Below, in pieces: positions 55,280-64,000 of a stretch of 64,000 bases of DNA. Source of the DNA: Channallabes apus (lineage: Eukaryota; Chordata; Actinopteri; Siluriformes; Clariidae); NCBI GenBank assembly GCA_030522415.1, contig CM060118.1:31608151-31672150 (forward strand), read 5' to 3'. Made by a program: the position numbers and the translations under genes. Position 1 is the stretch's first letter, and each line of letters begins with the position of its first letter. The notes under the pieces were generated by a model. It was not told the origin of the DNA and ran no database searches. It worked only from the letters and a program-made list of their open reading frames with translations.

Positions 55280-57420
55280 ATGTTCCAAAATCTTTGAAAT
55301 TAGCAGTTATTAAACTAATAATTAAGAAACCTGACCTTGACCCCTGTCAGCTGTCCAATTACAGGCCAATATCAAACCTCCCCTTTATCTCTAAGATTCT
55401 GGAAAAGATAGTAGTTGAGCAGCTATGCTCATATCTACATAGAAATTGCATACATGAACTGTATCAGTCAGGATTTAGGCCTCATCACAGCACAGAAACA
55501 GCACTCGTTAAAGTAGTAAATGATCTCCTATTGGCCTCTGATCAGGGTTGTGTAACTATGCTTGTATTATTCGACCTCAGCTTTTGACACCATTGATCAT
55601 GCTATTCTTCTTCACAGATTAGAAAATGTAGTAGGAATTAAGGGTACAGCCCTCACCTGGCTCAGATCCTATTTGACCGATCGTTATCAGTATGTAGACT
55701 TAAATGGTGATTATTCTGCATGCTCTCTAGTGGAGTTTGGGGTTCCACAGGGTTCAGTTTTAGGCCCACTGCTTTTTTCCCTTTACATGCTTCCTCTGGG
55801 CAACATAATCCGTAAGCATGGTATTAGTTTTCATTGTTATTCTGACGACACACAGTTATATGTCTCAGCAAAACCTGATGAGAAAAACCGGATTACTAAA
55901 GTTGAGCAATGTGTGCAGGACATAAGAAATTGGATGCTAATTAACTTCCTTCTGCTTAGTCCGGATAAGACAGAAGTTCTAGTAATAGGACCGCATACAG
56001 CTAGGAGTAAAATTATAGATCTCACTGTAACTTTAGATGGCCTTTCTGTTCCATCAAGTACAACAGTAAAAGACCTCGGTGTGATTATAGATTCCAGCCT
56101 TTCATTTGAAGCTCATGTAGATAATATTACCAGGATAGCATTCTTTCACCTCAGAAATATTGCCAAGATAAGAAATATATTGTCGCTAAACGATGCAGAA
56201 AAACTAGTTCATGCTTTTATCACTTCTAGATTGGACTATTGTAGTGCCTTACTGTCTGGTTGTTCAGCAAGATGTATAAACAAGCTTCAGCTAGTCCAGA
56301 ATGCCGCACGAGAGTCCTCACTAGAACCAGAAGATATGAGCACATCACCCCTATCTTATCTTCACTACATTGGCTCCCTGTGAAATTTCGCAAGTTTAAG
56401 TCTTTTTGTTTAAGTCTAGGCTAAAAACCTTTTTATTTAGCCAAGCATTTTTATAAATAGATTTGCCATAAGGTAAAGGAGCAGATCTGGGGGACTGAAG
56501 GACGTAGAATATTATGGTGAATTGGTATGTTTAGATGCTGTCTTCCTCACTCTCATTGATCACTCAGGTTTGTTGACGGTGAGGTGATTGTTTGCTTTAC
56601 ACTTCAGGGAGCCCTCATGTTTGTGTTTCCTTCTGGCTCTCCCTTTTAGTTATGCTGTCATAGTTAGTCCTGCCGGAGTCTCTTCTTGCACTCTACAGTA
56701 AATATACATTCACATTATACATTATGTGACTGTGACCATACCTAACTGCCATCTCTCCTCTTCTGCTCTCTCTCCCCCCCTCACTCTCTCTCTCTCTGTC
56801 GAGCTACACATGCCATTCCTGAGCTGCCAGTGATCCAGACTCCCTCTGCCCTCCGGACCTGTCTGACCCATCCTGGTGCCCTGCTTCTGCTTGGAGATCT
56901 CGTCACATGGATGGTGTGTCTCTTTGGGATGCGTCTGGTGTCTAGGGATGGTTCTCTCTATCTAGAAGATGGTTCTGACCTCGACTGATGTTGGCAGCTG
57001 TTTCTCTGAGGACTTGACAGTTCGATAGTTCAGGACTGGAACTTTCTACAAGTCTATCTGAGTCTCCAATAACTACCTGGACTCCATATTAACATCAATT
57101 AACATCAACTATTATAGCTGAACTGCCTGCCACCTAACACACTGTATAAATGCAGATCAATTCCTGTTTCACCCAGATGAGGACGGGTTCCCTGTTGAGT
57201 CTGGTTCCTCTCAAGCTTTCTTCCTATTGCCATCTCAGGGAGTTTTTCCTTGCCACTTTCGCCCTCGGCTTGCTTATCAGGGACTATCTGACCATTTTGA
57301 TTCATACGTATTCACATTTCATACAAACTTAAATAATTCTTTTCATTGTGTAAAGCTGCTTTTTGCGACAATGACAATTGTTAAAAGCGCTATACAAATA
57401 AAATTGCATTGAATTAAATG
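55263..57420 (+). mobile_element. L2-type LINE, 5'-truncated
   Basis: RT reading is [96 protein letters not shown] and [11 protein letters not shown], with the catalytic YxDD box intact. A small deletion shifts the frame near 55575 and a larger one removes the C-terminus near 56385. The 3' UTR ends at (TTGAA)n around 57405. Confidence 0.9.
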
Positions 57421-57427
57421 CGATCCG

Positions 57428-57525
57428 GCGTTAAACCTGTGCCAAGTTGTAGTGCGGACTGGATATTCCGCTGTGCTTTCCCCTTGTCGGGAGCAGCCGA
57501 AAGACCAACAACAACAACAGTAACA
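57428..57525 (+). mobile_element. RTE-type LINE tail
   Basis: GGGAGCAGCCGAAAGAC followed by (AAC)n is the 3' tail of an RTE-type element, placed directly after the L2 tail. Confidence 0.55.
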
Positions 57526-57639
57526 ACATCGAATTCAAAAGCAAGTCAACATAAATCACTGCCCACAACTGTCCAGAACAACTTACTTTTTTACACTATA
57601 TTACAGTATTTAAAACATTGAGACCTGACCATTCATAGC

Positions 57640-58030
57640 CATATGAGATTTAGCTGTTATAACCCTCCGTTCTTTTGGGAAGGCTTTCCACTAGACTTTG
57701 GCCGTGGCAGTCGGAATTGTCCCAAACGGCCACAAGAGCATTAGTGAGGTCAGCCACTGTTGGGTAATCTGCATTACAGATTATTCTGAAAGTGTTCAGT
57801 GGGGTTGAGTTCAGGGCTCTGTGCAAGCCGCATACATTTTTCACCTCTCCTCCATGTCTTTATGGACCTCACTTGGTGCAAAGGGGCACTGTCATGCTGG
57901 AACATGTTTGGGCTTCTTAGTTCTAGTGAGGGTAATTTATAATGCCACAGCAAGCAAGTGCATTCTATAATTGGGTATTTCCAAATTCATGGGAATAGCT
58001 TAAGAAAGGCCTTTACAATAGGGTGTAGAT
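57640..58030 (-). mobile_element. Tc1-like DNA transposon remnant
   Basis: The + strand carries the reverse of a fish Tc1 3' region (GGAAGGCTTTCCACTAGACT, CAGTGGGGTTGAGTTCAGGG, GGGCACTGTCATGCTGGAAC). Only scraps of the transposase C-terminus (ALNSTPLNTF, NALVAVW) are readable. Confidence 0.6.
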
Positions 58031-58314
58031 CAGGTAGATCAGGGGTCTACTGTATATACTGTACATTTGGCCATCTAGTATCCTGGCAAGAATAGAAAGG
58101 CCAGTTCCTTTGCTTTTGCTAGTTGAAGACATTAATGTCAGAAGATGAATATGTGATAAAAGATGAGATTTCCAGCTTTCCTTTCCTGCCATTCACATCT
58201 AAATGTGTTTAACAGCTTGAAACATGTCAGCTTTAGTGGCAGACCAGTTCATTTTTAACTGAGCAGATCTATTGAATACAGTAGATCGTCTCAAAATAAT
58301 TAAAAGGGCACACT

Positions 58315-58460
58315 TGTGTATGCCCTGTGAAGGATTGGGTGTACCCCGCCTTGTGCCCCAAATGCTCCGGGCCCCAGGCCGTGACCCTGTACACAGGACT
58401 AAGCGGTATAGAATGTGAGTGAGTGAGTGAGTGAGTGAGTGAGTGAGTGAGTGAGTGAGT
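58315..58460 (+). mobile_element. SINE 3' part with (GTGA)n tail
   Basis: The SINE 3' body (GGTGTACCCCGCCTTGTGCC, CTAAGCGGTATAGAA) leads into (GTGA)n at 58414-58460. Confidence 0.7.
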
Positions 58461-58514
58461 GACAACACTTGGTTATACTGTATATAATTTGACTGCAATA
58501 ACTGCAACCCCCTT

Positions 58515-58990
58515 TATATGATTAAACTGTCACAATCTTCTTTTGTGATGCTTTTCCATACTGCAGCTTCTTCTATTTTAGTTGTTGCTCATTTCAGGAG
58601 GTGAAATGCATGCTCAGTTGGGTTAGGGTCTGGTGTGTGACTTGGCCAGTCTAAAACTTTCCACTGATTTTTTTCCCCCTAATGAAGTTCTTTGTTGTGT
58701 TTGCAGTGTGTTTGGTTAATTCTCTTACAGCATGATGAAGTCCTTCCAATTAAACTGCATGAATTTATCTGTAGTAAAGTGGCAGGCAGGATGTTTCTGC
58801 AGACTTCGGAACTCACAATACTGCTGTAACCATGAGTTAAATCATTAATAAAGATTAGTTAACTCGTTTCAGAAGCAGCCATGCAAACCCAGGCATGACA
58901 CTACCAAGTTCATGCTTGAACGATAAACTTGCATGTGTTGAATCATAAGGACATTATTCTTTTTGCCACACTTTGGTCTTTCCATCTCTT
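58515..58990 (-). mobile_element. second Tc1-like remnant
   Basis: Phrases such as GGTGTGTGACTTGGCCAGTC and GCCACACTTTGGTCTTTCCA on the plus strand are the inverse of Tc1 transposase regions. They are too decayed to translate. Confidence 0.45.
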
Positions 58991-58999
58991 ACGTAGAAG

Positions 59000-59030
<31 letters not shown>
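58988..59030. repeat. (AT)n microsatellite beside the Tc1 at 59046
   Basis: AT units next to the Tc1 left end. Confidence 0.85.
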
Positions 59031-59035
<5 letters not shown>

Positions 59036-59045
59036 TAAATATATA

Positions 59046-60140
59046 CTAATACACTGTTTGACCCCCTTTGGCCTTCAGAACTGCCTTAATTCTACGTGGC
59101 ATTAATTCAACAAGGTATTGAAAGCATGCTTTAGAAATGTTGGCCAATATTGAAAGAATAACAACTTGCAGTTGATGGAGATTTGTGGGATGCACATCAA
59201 GGGCACGAAGCTCCCGTTCCACCACATCCCATAGATGATGGTGACTGTGGGGGCCATTTTAGTACAGTGAACTCATTGTCATCTTCAAGAAACCAATTTG
59301 AAATGATTGACATGGTCAGAAACAATGCTCAGGTAGGCCGTGGCATTTAAACGATGCCCAATTGGCACTAAGGGGCCTAAAGTGTGCCAAGAAAACATCC
59401 CCCACACCATTACACCACCACCACCAGCCTGCACAGTGGTAACAAGGCATGATGGATCCATGTTCTCATTCTGTTTACGCCAAATTCTGACTCTACCATT
59501 TGAATGTCTCAACAGAAATCGAGACTCATCAGAGCAGCAACATTTTTCAGTCTTCAACTGTCCAATTTTGGTGAGCTTGTGCAAATTGTAGCCTCTTTTT
59601 CCTATTTGTAGTGGAGATGAGTGGTACCCGGTGGGGTCTTCTGCTGTTGTAGCCCATCCGCCTCAAGGTTGTGCATGTTGTGGCTTCACAAATGCTTTGC
59701 TGCATACCTCGGTTGTAACGAGTGGTTATTTCAGTCAAAATTGCTCTTCTATCAGCTTGAATCAGTCGGCCCATTCTCCTCTGACCTCGAGCATCAACAA
59801 GGCATTTTCGCCCACAGGACTGCCGCATACTGGATGTTTTTCCCTTTTCACACCATTCTTTGTAAACCCTAGAAATGGTTGTGCGTGAAAATCCCAGTAA
59901 CTGAGCAGATTGTGAAATACTCAGACCGGCCTGTCTGGCACCAACAACCATGCCACGGTCAAAACTGCTTAAATCACCTTTCTTTCCCATTCTGGCATTC
60001 AGTTTGGTGTTCAGGAGATTGTCTTGATCAGGACCACACCCCTAAATGCATTGAAGCAACTGCCATGTGATTGGTTGATTAGATAATTGCATTAATGAGA
60101 AATTGAACAGGTGTTCCTAATAATCCTTTAGGTGAGTGTG
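59046..60140 (-). mobile_element. Tc1-like element with internal deletion
   Basis: The transposase N-terminus is MGKKGDLSSFDRGMVVGARQ, followed by SRTTISRVYKEW, LQFAQAHQNWTVED, CCSDESRFLLRHSNGRVRIW and [20 protein letters not shown]. The stretch that should hold the second catalytic aspartate is deleted near 59300, and sequence from the far 3' end follows directly. The right end (CAGGTGTTCCTAATAATCC) is the usual terminus of this family. Boundaries are good to about 15 bp. Confidence 0.85.
59285..59990 (-). pseudogene. Tc1 transposase, truncated core
   Basis: Two frames overlap at 59547-59584: the DNA-binding half (59547-59990) and the first part of the catalytic core (59285-59584, SDESRF intact). 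The core ends at NHFKLVS by deletion, so the D and E of the triad are missing. Confidence 0.88.
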
Positions 60141-61027
60141 TATATATATTGTTATTATTATAATTTTAGAATACAGTAAATTGTTGTACTGCTATGTTCA
60201 ATACTCGCACAATAGCTCAGAATTCTCCCTCTATTCTAAGCTTCAAAATGGATTTATTCTGGCCGATAGACAGCTTTCTGTTGTTCATGTTCATTAATCC
60301 TTTTTAACATCAGAGGCAGTAGACACTTAGAAATAGTAATTGTTTAAACAATCAAACTTTTAAAGCAAACCTTTGCAACCAGAAGTGTCTGTCCGCTATT
60401 CATCACAATATTTTTGGACCATTTGGAAAATTGGTGGGTTTACACAAAACAGGTCCTGTTCCAAGTAAACACATTTACACTGGAATTTCCTTCAGGATCA
60501 ATAAGGTAGGTAGGCAGGTCATTTAAATTCAGATCCATTTTCTCAAATTTATCCTTAAAACAAATTTATCCATGCAATACTTTTGAGGCGGGCAAAAGTT
60601 TGGACGCTAATTCCACTTTCAATTCCATAGTCTTTCCAGATTTTTATTTCTTCCTACATTGTAAAACAATGCTAAAGGCATACAAAATATGCAATAATCT
60701 CATCTGCACAGTTGATATTGAGATGTGTTATTATATTGAGATGTCTTATTATATTTATGCTCTGTAAAGCCTTCATAACGGCTCTAATCTAAAAGTGGTG
60801 ACTCTAGATCAGGGGTGGCGAACCCGCGGCTCTTTCACTGCTCGTCTGCGGCTCTTCAATCTATCCACGTTCTGTGTTTACACTTGCAAATTATTTTTAA
60901 AATGTCAAAACATAATTTTCCAATAAAGGGGTGTGTATTTTAATGATTTTTTTTACACAACCTCTCGCGCGATATAACATAGACTAACACGATTGACGTG
61001 AAGTTCGTTAGTAGCCTGTCAATCATC

Positions 61028-61300
61028 ATGGCAGAGTCAGTGAAGCGTACAGCTAAGCGCAAATACGAAGATGAGCACAGAACATTTTTGTCTGAATGGG
61101 AGGAAGGAACCGTGGACTTCTGGACGATTGTGCCGATTGAGAGATATCCCGATGTCAAACAGGCTCCACTCAAACTACTGTCAATGTTTGGGTCAACTTA
61201 CATCTGTGAATCCCTATTTTTGACACTGAAACAAGTGAAATCAAAGCATCGCTCTGCTCTTACTGTCGCACGTGAAAGATTTACTACGAGTAGGAGTTAG
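61028..61300 (+). CDS. mini-hAT ORF: transposase N-terminus fused to dimerisation domain
   Basis: From ATG at 61028 (MAESVKRTAKRKYEDEHRTF) the frame runs open to TAG after about 90 codons. The first 26 or so residues match the start of GTF2IRD2/SCAND3-type hAT proteins, a KRKYxxExRxF motif before the BED-like region. From about residue 30 it reads YPDVKQAPLKLLSMFGSTYI and CESLFLTLKQVKSKHRSAL, the C-terminal hAT dimerisation region. The whole catalytic core is missing, yet the frame is kept. An upstream in-frame ATG at 60998 would add ten residues. Whether it is expressed is unknown. Confidence 0.75.
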   Translation: MAESVKRTAKRKYEDEHRTFLSEWEEGTVDFWTIVPIERYPDVKQAPLKLLSMFGSTYICESLFLTLKQVKSKHRSALTVARERFTTSRS

Positions 61301-61376
61301 ACACCGTGAGTCGCCGTGATTGCCCGCCGATGTTCTGCTGTCGCTCCTTGAAGTTCTGTAAGGACTTCCGGGAGGA

Positions 61377-61942
61377 CCGGTGTTCTGCGCTAAAATGCCC
61401 CCCCCCCACCATGGATTGCCCCCCCCCTACATAATCGCTATCACTGATTATATTAGAACATAAATTAATAGGTTAATGGTTTACAAATTAAAAATTACAT
61501 GAGACAATACGATAAAATAAGCAATATGAAAATAAATATGTTGTACCTGAAAAAATATAAATATTTATATTTTTTCTTATACTGTACATGTATATTTTTA
61601 TATTCTTTATTTTATAATAAACTTAGTTCCATCAAATTTTTCATCATATTTTTCATATTCACAATATTTATTTTTTTATATAAATAAATGTTTATTTCGG
61701 ATTTTTTGCATATTCATGTTCAAAGCACTGAAAAATTATACATTATGTGCCACAAAATAAACATTATACAAGAATTTGTATTAATGGTCTTGACGGCTGT
61801 CACGTGCCTAGGGTTTATTATAAATGTAATATCATATTTGATAATAATAAACCTATGAATTTATGTCCTAATATAATCTTAGATAGCGATTATGTAGGGG
61901 GGGCAATCCATGGCAGGGGGGCATTTTAGCGCATAACACCGG
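61377..61942. mobile_element. nested inverted-repeat element in the hAT
   Basis: About 60-bp inverted ends: left CCGGTGTTCTGCGCTAAAAT followed by poly-C and TACATAATCGCTATC, mirrored at 61884-61942. The centre is A/T-rich with no coding signal. No clear target duplication was found. Poly-C length differs between the arms. Confidence 0.65.
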
Positions 61943-62400
61943 CAAAAAAATTAAACACGTTTATTTTTTCGCACGGAAAGATGGAAACGTACTCACAGCG
62001 CCAAAAACTTGCGGTGAATCATAATGAACCGTACTTAAGGCCACCGCGCGAAACCGCATAGGTGAGATAGGGGTATTATGTAATTAAGTGTAAAAGTTGT
62101 GATTCTGGCAAACAGGTTCGCCACCCCTGCTCTAGATGAACTTATCCTCTGCAGCAGAGGCAAGTTTTGCTTTCCTGGGGTGATCTGAATGCGAGGCAGT
62201 TTCATCATGGTGCTTAATGTGATTTGCAAATGCATGTGACAATACTGTTCTTGCAAGAACTATTCTAGAACAACTGACCTTTGTGTCTTAAAATGACAAC
62301 TGACTGTTGTTGGTTATTAGTTTTGAAACTGCAAATAACTCGAAAAACAAAAAAACATTTAATTAGAAGGTGTGCCAAACTTTTTACAGGTACTATATAG

Positions 62401-62979
62401 TATATGGTAAGGGGAAGGAAATGTTCAGTAAAATGTCATTTATCACGATTCTGTCATCCATGTATTGCCACACTCCATGTATTTCTCACACACTGGCAGG
62501 CAGCACAGCATCATGTATAGTATAGTAGAAGCAAATTATTTGCTAAGTTTGTTTAGTATTGTAAATCAATCTGAAAAAAGAAACCATATAGAAGCGAGAT
62601 ATTTATAAAATCATGACAATTACAGAATCCCAATACAAATTGAATTGTCACCTACTGCACCTACCATGCACAGTGGGGAGGGGTGCATTTTAGTTTCTCT
62701 GAGTGTAACAGGTGAGAACAGGTGATTCACACCTGGGGAGGGTGTATTATTTGCATTTGAATGTGTCGGACATTGCAAAGCACAAGCAGTAACACTGAAA
62801 AACTGCCCTGATTATACTGCATCTCATAAGAAATATACGAAATATACTGCATCTCATAAGAAATCTCTTATGAATCCCTCATATCGGCTTCACGCGAACA
62901 TTTTACATTCACTAAAAGATTTATTCACAACCACATTTCAGCCATTCACACACAGCTTTGTTTCATCATAGCTTTCTCC
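62401..62979. other. prkn intron 7, un-annotated part
   Basis: TATACTGCATCTCATAAGAA occurs twice, about 28 bp apart (62814 and 62842). No coding signal. Confidence 0.5.
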
Positions 62980-64000
62980 TCTTTGATCAAAATGCTCCCG
63001 ATATGAGCCGACACGAGCAGCTTTGCTTCACTCATAATATTCCTCCATCATAAAGAGAGGCGACGTATACTTGCTGATTAAACACTGCATTTTTAAAAAA
63101 AGTGAAAGCGTGCGCGATGTGAGCTGCTTTAATTATTGATAATTAAATAATTATTAAATGGTGGACATAAACAGCAAAAATAACAATATTATTTAACTTT
63201 TGCATGCTTGCATAACAAATAACAAAAAATTACATCCCCGCCAAGCGAAGGAAATCTTTGATGAATCTTTCAGCCGCTTCTGTCGGAGACTGAAGGATTG
63301 GATTCCTGATAGCTGAAGCCGTAATTATAAAAAATAATAATTTCAAAGAATAATTTAAAAGAAATTACAATAATTTTTTTAAATTATTTTCTTAAATAAT
63401 AAATTTTCTTTCTTTTAACTTACGGCTTCAGCTATCAGAGAATAATTTAAAAGAATAATTTAAAAGAAATGACAATAATTTAATAAATATAAACCAGTCT
63501 TTTCCCAATTACACTTAATTAACGTCAGATATTTTTTCTTCATGTAGTTCTTCAGAATAAACCTATGGAAGCCCGTTTCCGTCACAAAAAAAAAATTCAG
63601 CAGCTTCCCGTCCACATACCAGCAAATTTCGGATAATAAAGATACGTCATATAGAATGTAGCATTTAACAGCTCAAACAGGCAATCTACAGTTTTTTTTT
63701 AATCGCTGGAACGGAAGAGGTAGAAAGTTTCCTTATCATAACACGCCTTGTATTGTTTTTAATCGCTCGAGACACAACCCATCATTTTTAATGTTATTTT
63801 ACAAAGGGAAAATATAAATGGAATAATTTTATTTGGTTTATTTATTTATTTTACACACTTTCACTTTTCATCTCCCGTTCGATCAAAATGCTCTCTTCAT
63901 CTATCATAAAGAGAGGCCACATATACTTGCTGATTAAACACTGCATTTTTAAAAGTGAGTGTGAGAAGTGAAAGCGCGCGATGTGAGCAGCTTTAATTAT
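62980..64000 (+). repeat. partial tandem repeat at the right edge
   Basis: A block of about 150 bp (GATCAAAATGCTC, CATAAAGAGAGGC, ACTTGCTGATTAAACACTGC, GCGCGATGTGAGC) at 62986-63135 recurs at 63880-64000, an offset of about 890 bp. The second copy runs out of the window. Confidence 0.75.
63306..63438. repeat. 19-bp inverted repeat with A/T-rich loop
   Basis: CTGATAGCTGAAGCCGTAA at 63306-63324 is perfectly inverted at 63420-63438. Confidence 0.85.

Larger units (their letters stand above)
60810..62129 (+). mobile_element. hAT element with an 8-bp target duplication
   Basis: TIRs CAGGGGTGGCGAACC and GGTTCGCCACCCCTG are perfect inverted copies. The target site CTCTAGAT is repeated at 60802-60809 and 62130-62137. 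Both are diagnostic of hAT. It is internally deleted (1320 bp) and contains a short transposase-derived ORF and a second nested inverted-repeat element. Confidence 0.93.
60590..62400. mobile_element. DNA-transposon relic carrying a nested hAT
   Basis: The outer sequence (60590-60801 plus 62138-62400) belongs to a fish element whose end reads GTGTGCCAAACTTTTTACAG, likely a Tc1/mariner relic. It is split by the hAT element at 60810-62129. Confidence 0.6.

Noticed and set aside
1..64000. CRISPR array, operon or phage features
   Set aside because: The sequence is vertebrate nuclear DNA. No regularly spaced direct repeats or prokaryotic gene layout are present.

Overview
This is vertebrate nuclear DNA, almost certainly from a teleost fish. 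Genes have spliced GT-AG exons. The repeat content is typical of fish: several Tc1-like families, Rex1-, RTE- and L2-type LINEs, a tRNA-Glu-like SINE, hAT elements and a gypsy LTR element. An otophysan such as a catfish would fit the repeats, but I cannot fix the species. No CRISPR arrays, rRNA genes, independent tRNA genes or viral genomes were seen.

Host genes. (1) The 3' half of parkin (prkn) lies on the minus strand. Five exons run from 51156 down to 36263 and match human exons 8 to 12. Their lengths (62, 150, 84 and 118 nt, then a terminal exon) agree with the human exon sizes I remember, and every zinc ligand I can assign plus the catalytic cysteine is present. Exon 7 and the 5' half lie beyond the right edge. 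(2) Downstream on the same strand (31717 to 2168) is an ankyrin-repeat TRP cation channel in at least 11 recognisable exons. It looks like a pseudogene. An L2 retrotransposon abuts and ends one ankyrin exon, the S2-S4 exon needs two frameshifts, and the pore exon carries an in-frame stop and two frameshifts. At least three linking exons are missing.

Layout. 1-8040: TRP 3' exons with a MITE and an RTE LINE tail. 8045-10602: a Rex1-like LINE relic followed by a full-length Tc1. 10800-25911: one LINE split in two by an 11.8-kb segment (11414-23204) that has terminal inverted repeats and A/T-rich target-site matches. That segment contains a second Tc1 copy, a duplicated block, a hAT MITE and candidate spliced transcripts that start near each end and point inward. 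26795-31717: TRP S1-S2 and ankyrin exons, with a solo gypsy LTR, a SINE and L2. 32000-36140: intergenic repeats. 36263-51156: prkn with a Tc1 in intron 11, and a gypsy derivative, SINEs and a hairpin in intron 9. 51157-64000: prkn intron 7, with Tc1 elements, an L2 LINE, nested DNA transposons and partial tandem repeats.

The most notable objects are the 11.8-kb TIR-bounded segment, a gypsy derivative whose single 468-codon ORF fuses gag to two integrase fragments, and a mini-hAT whose roughly 90-codon ORF fuses the transposase N-terminus to its dimerisation domain.
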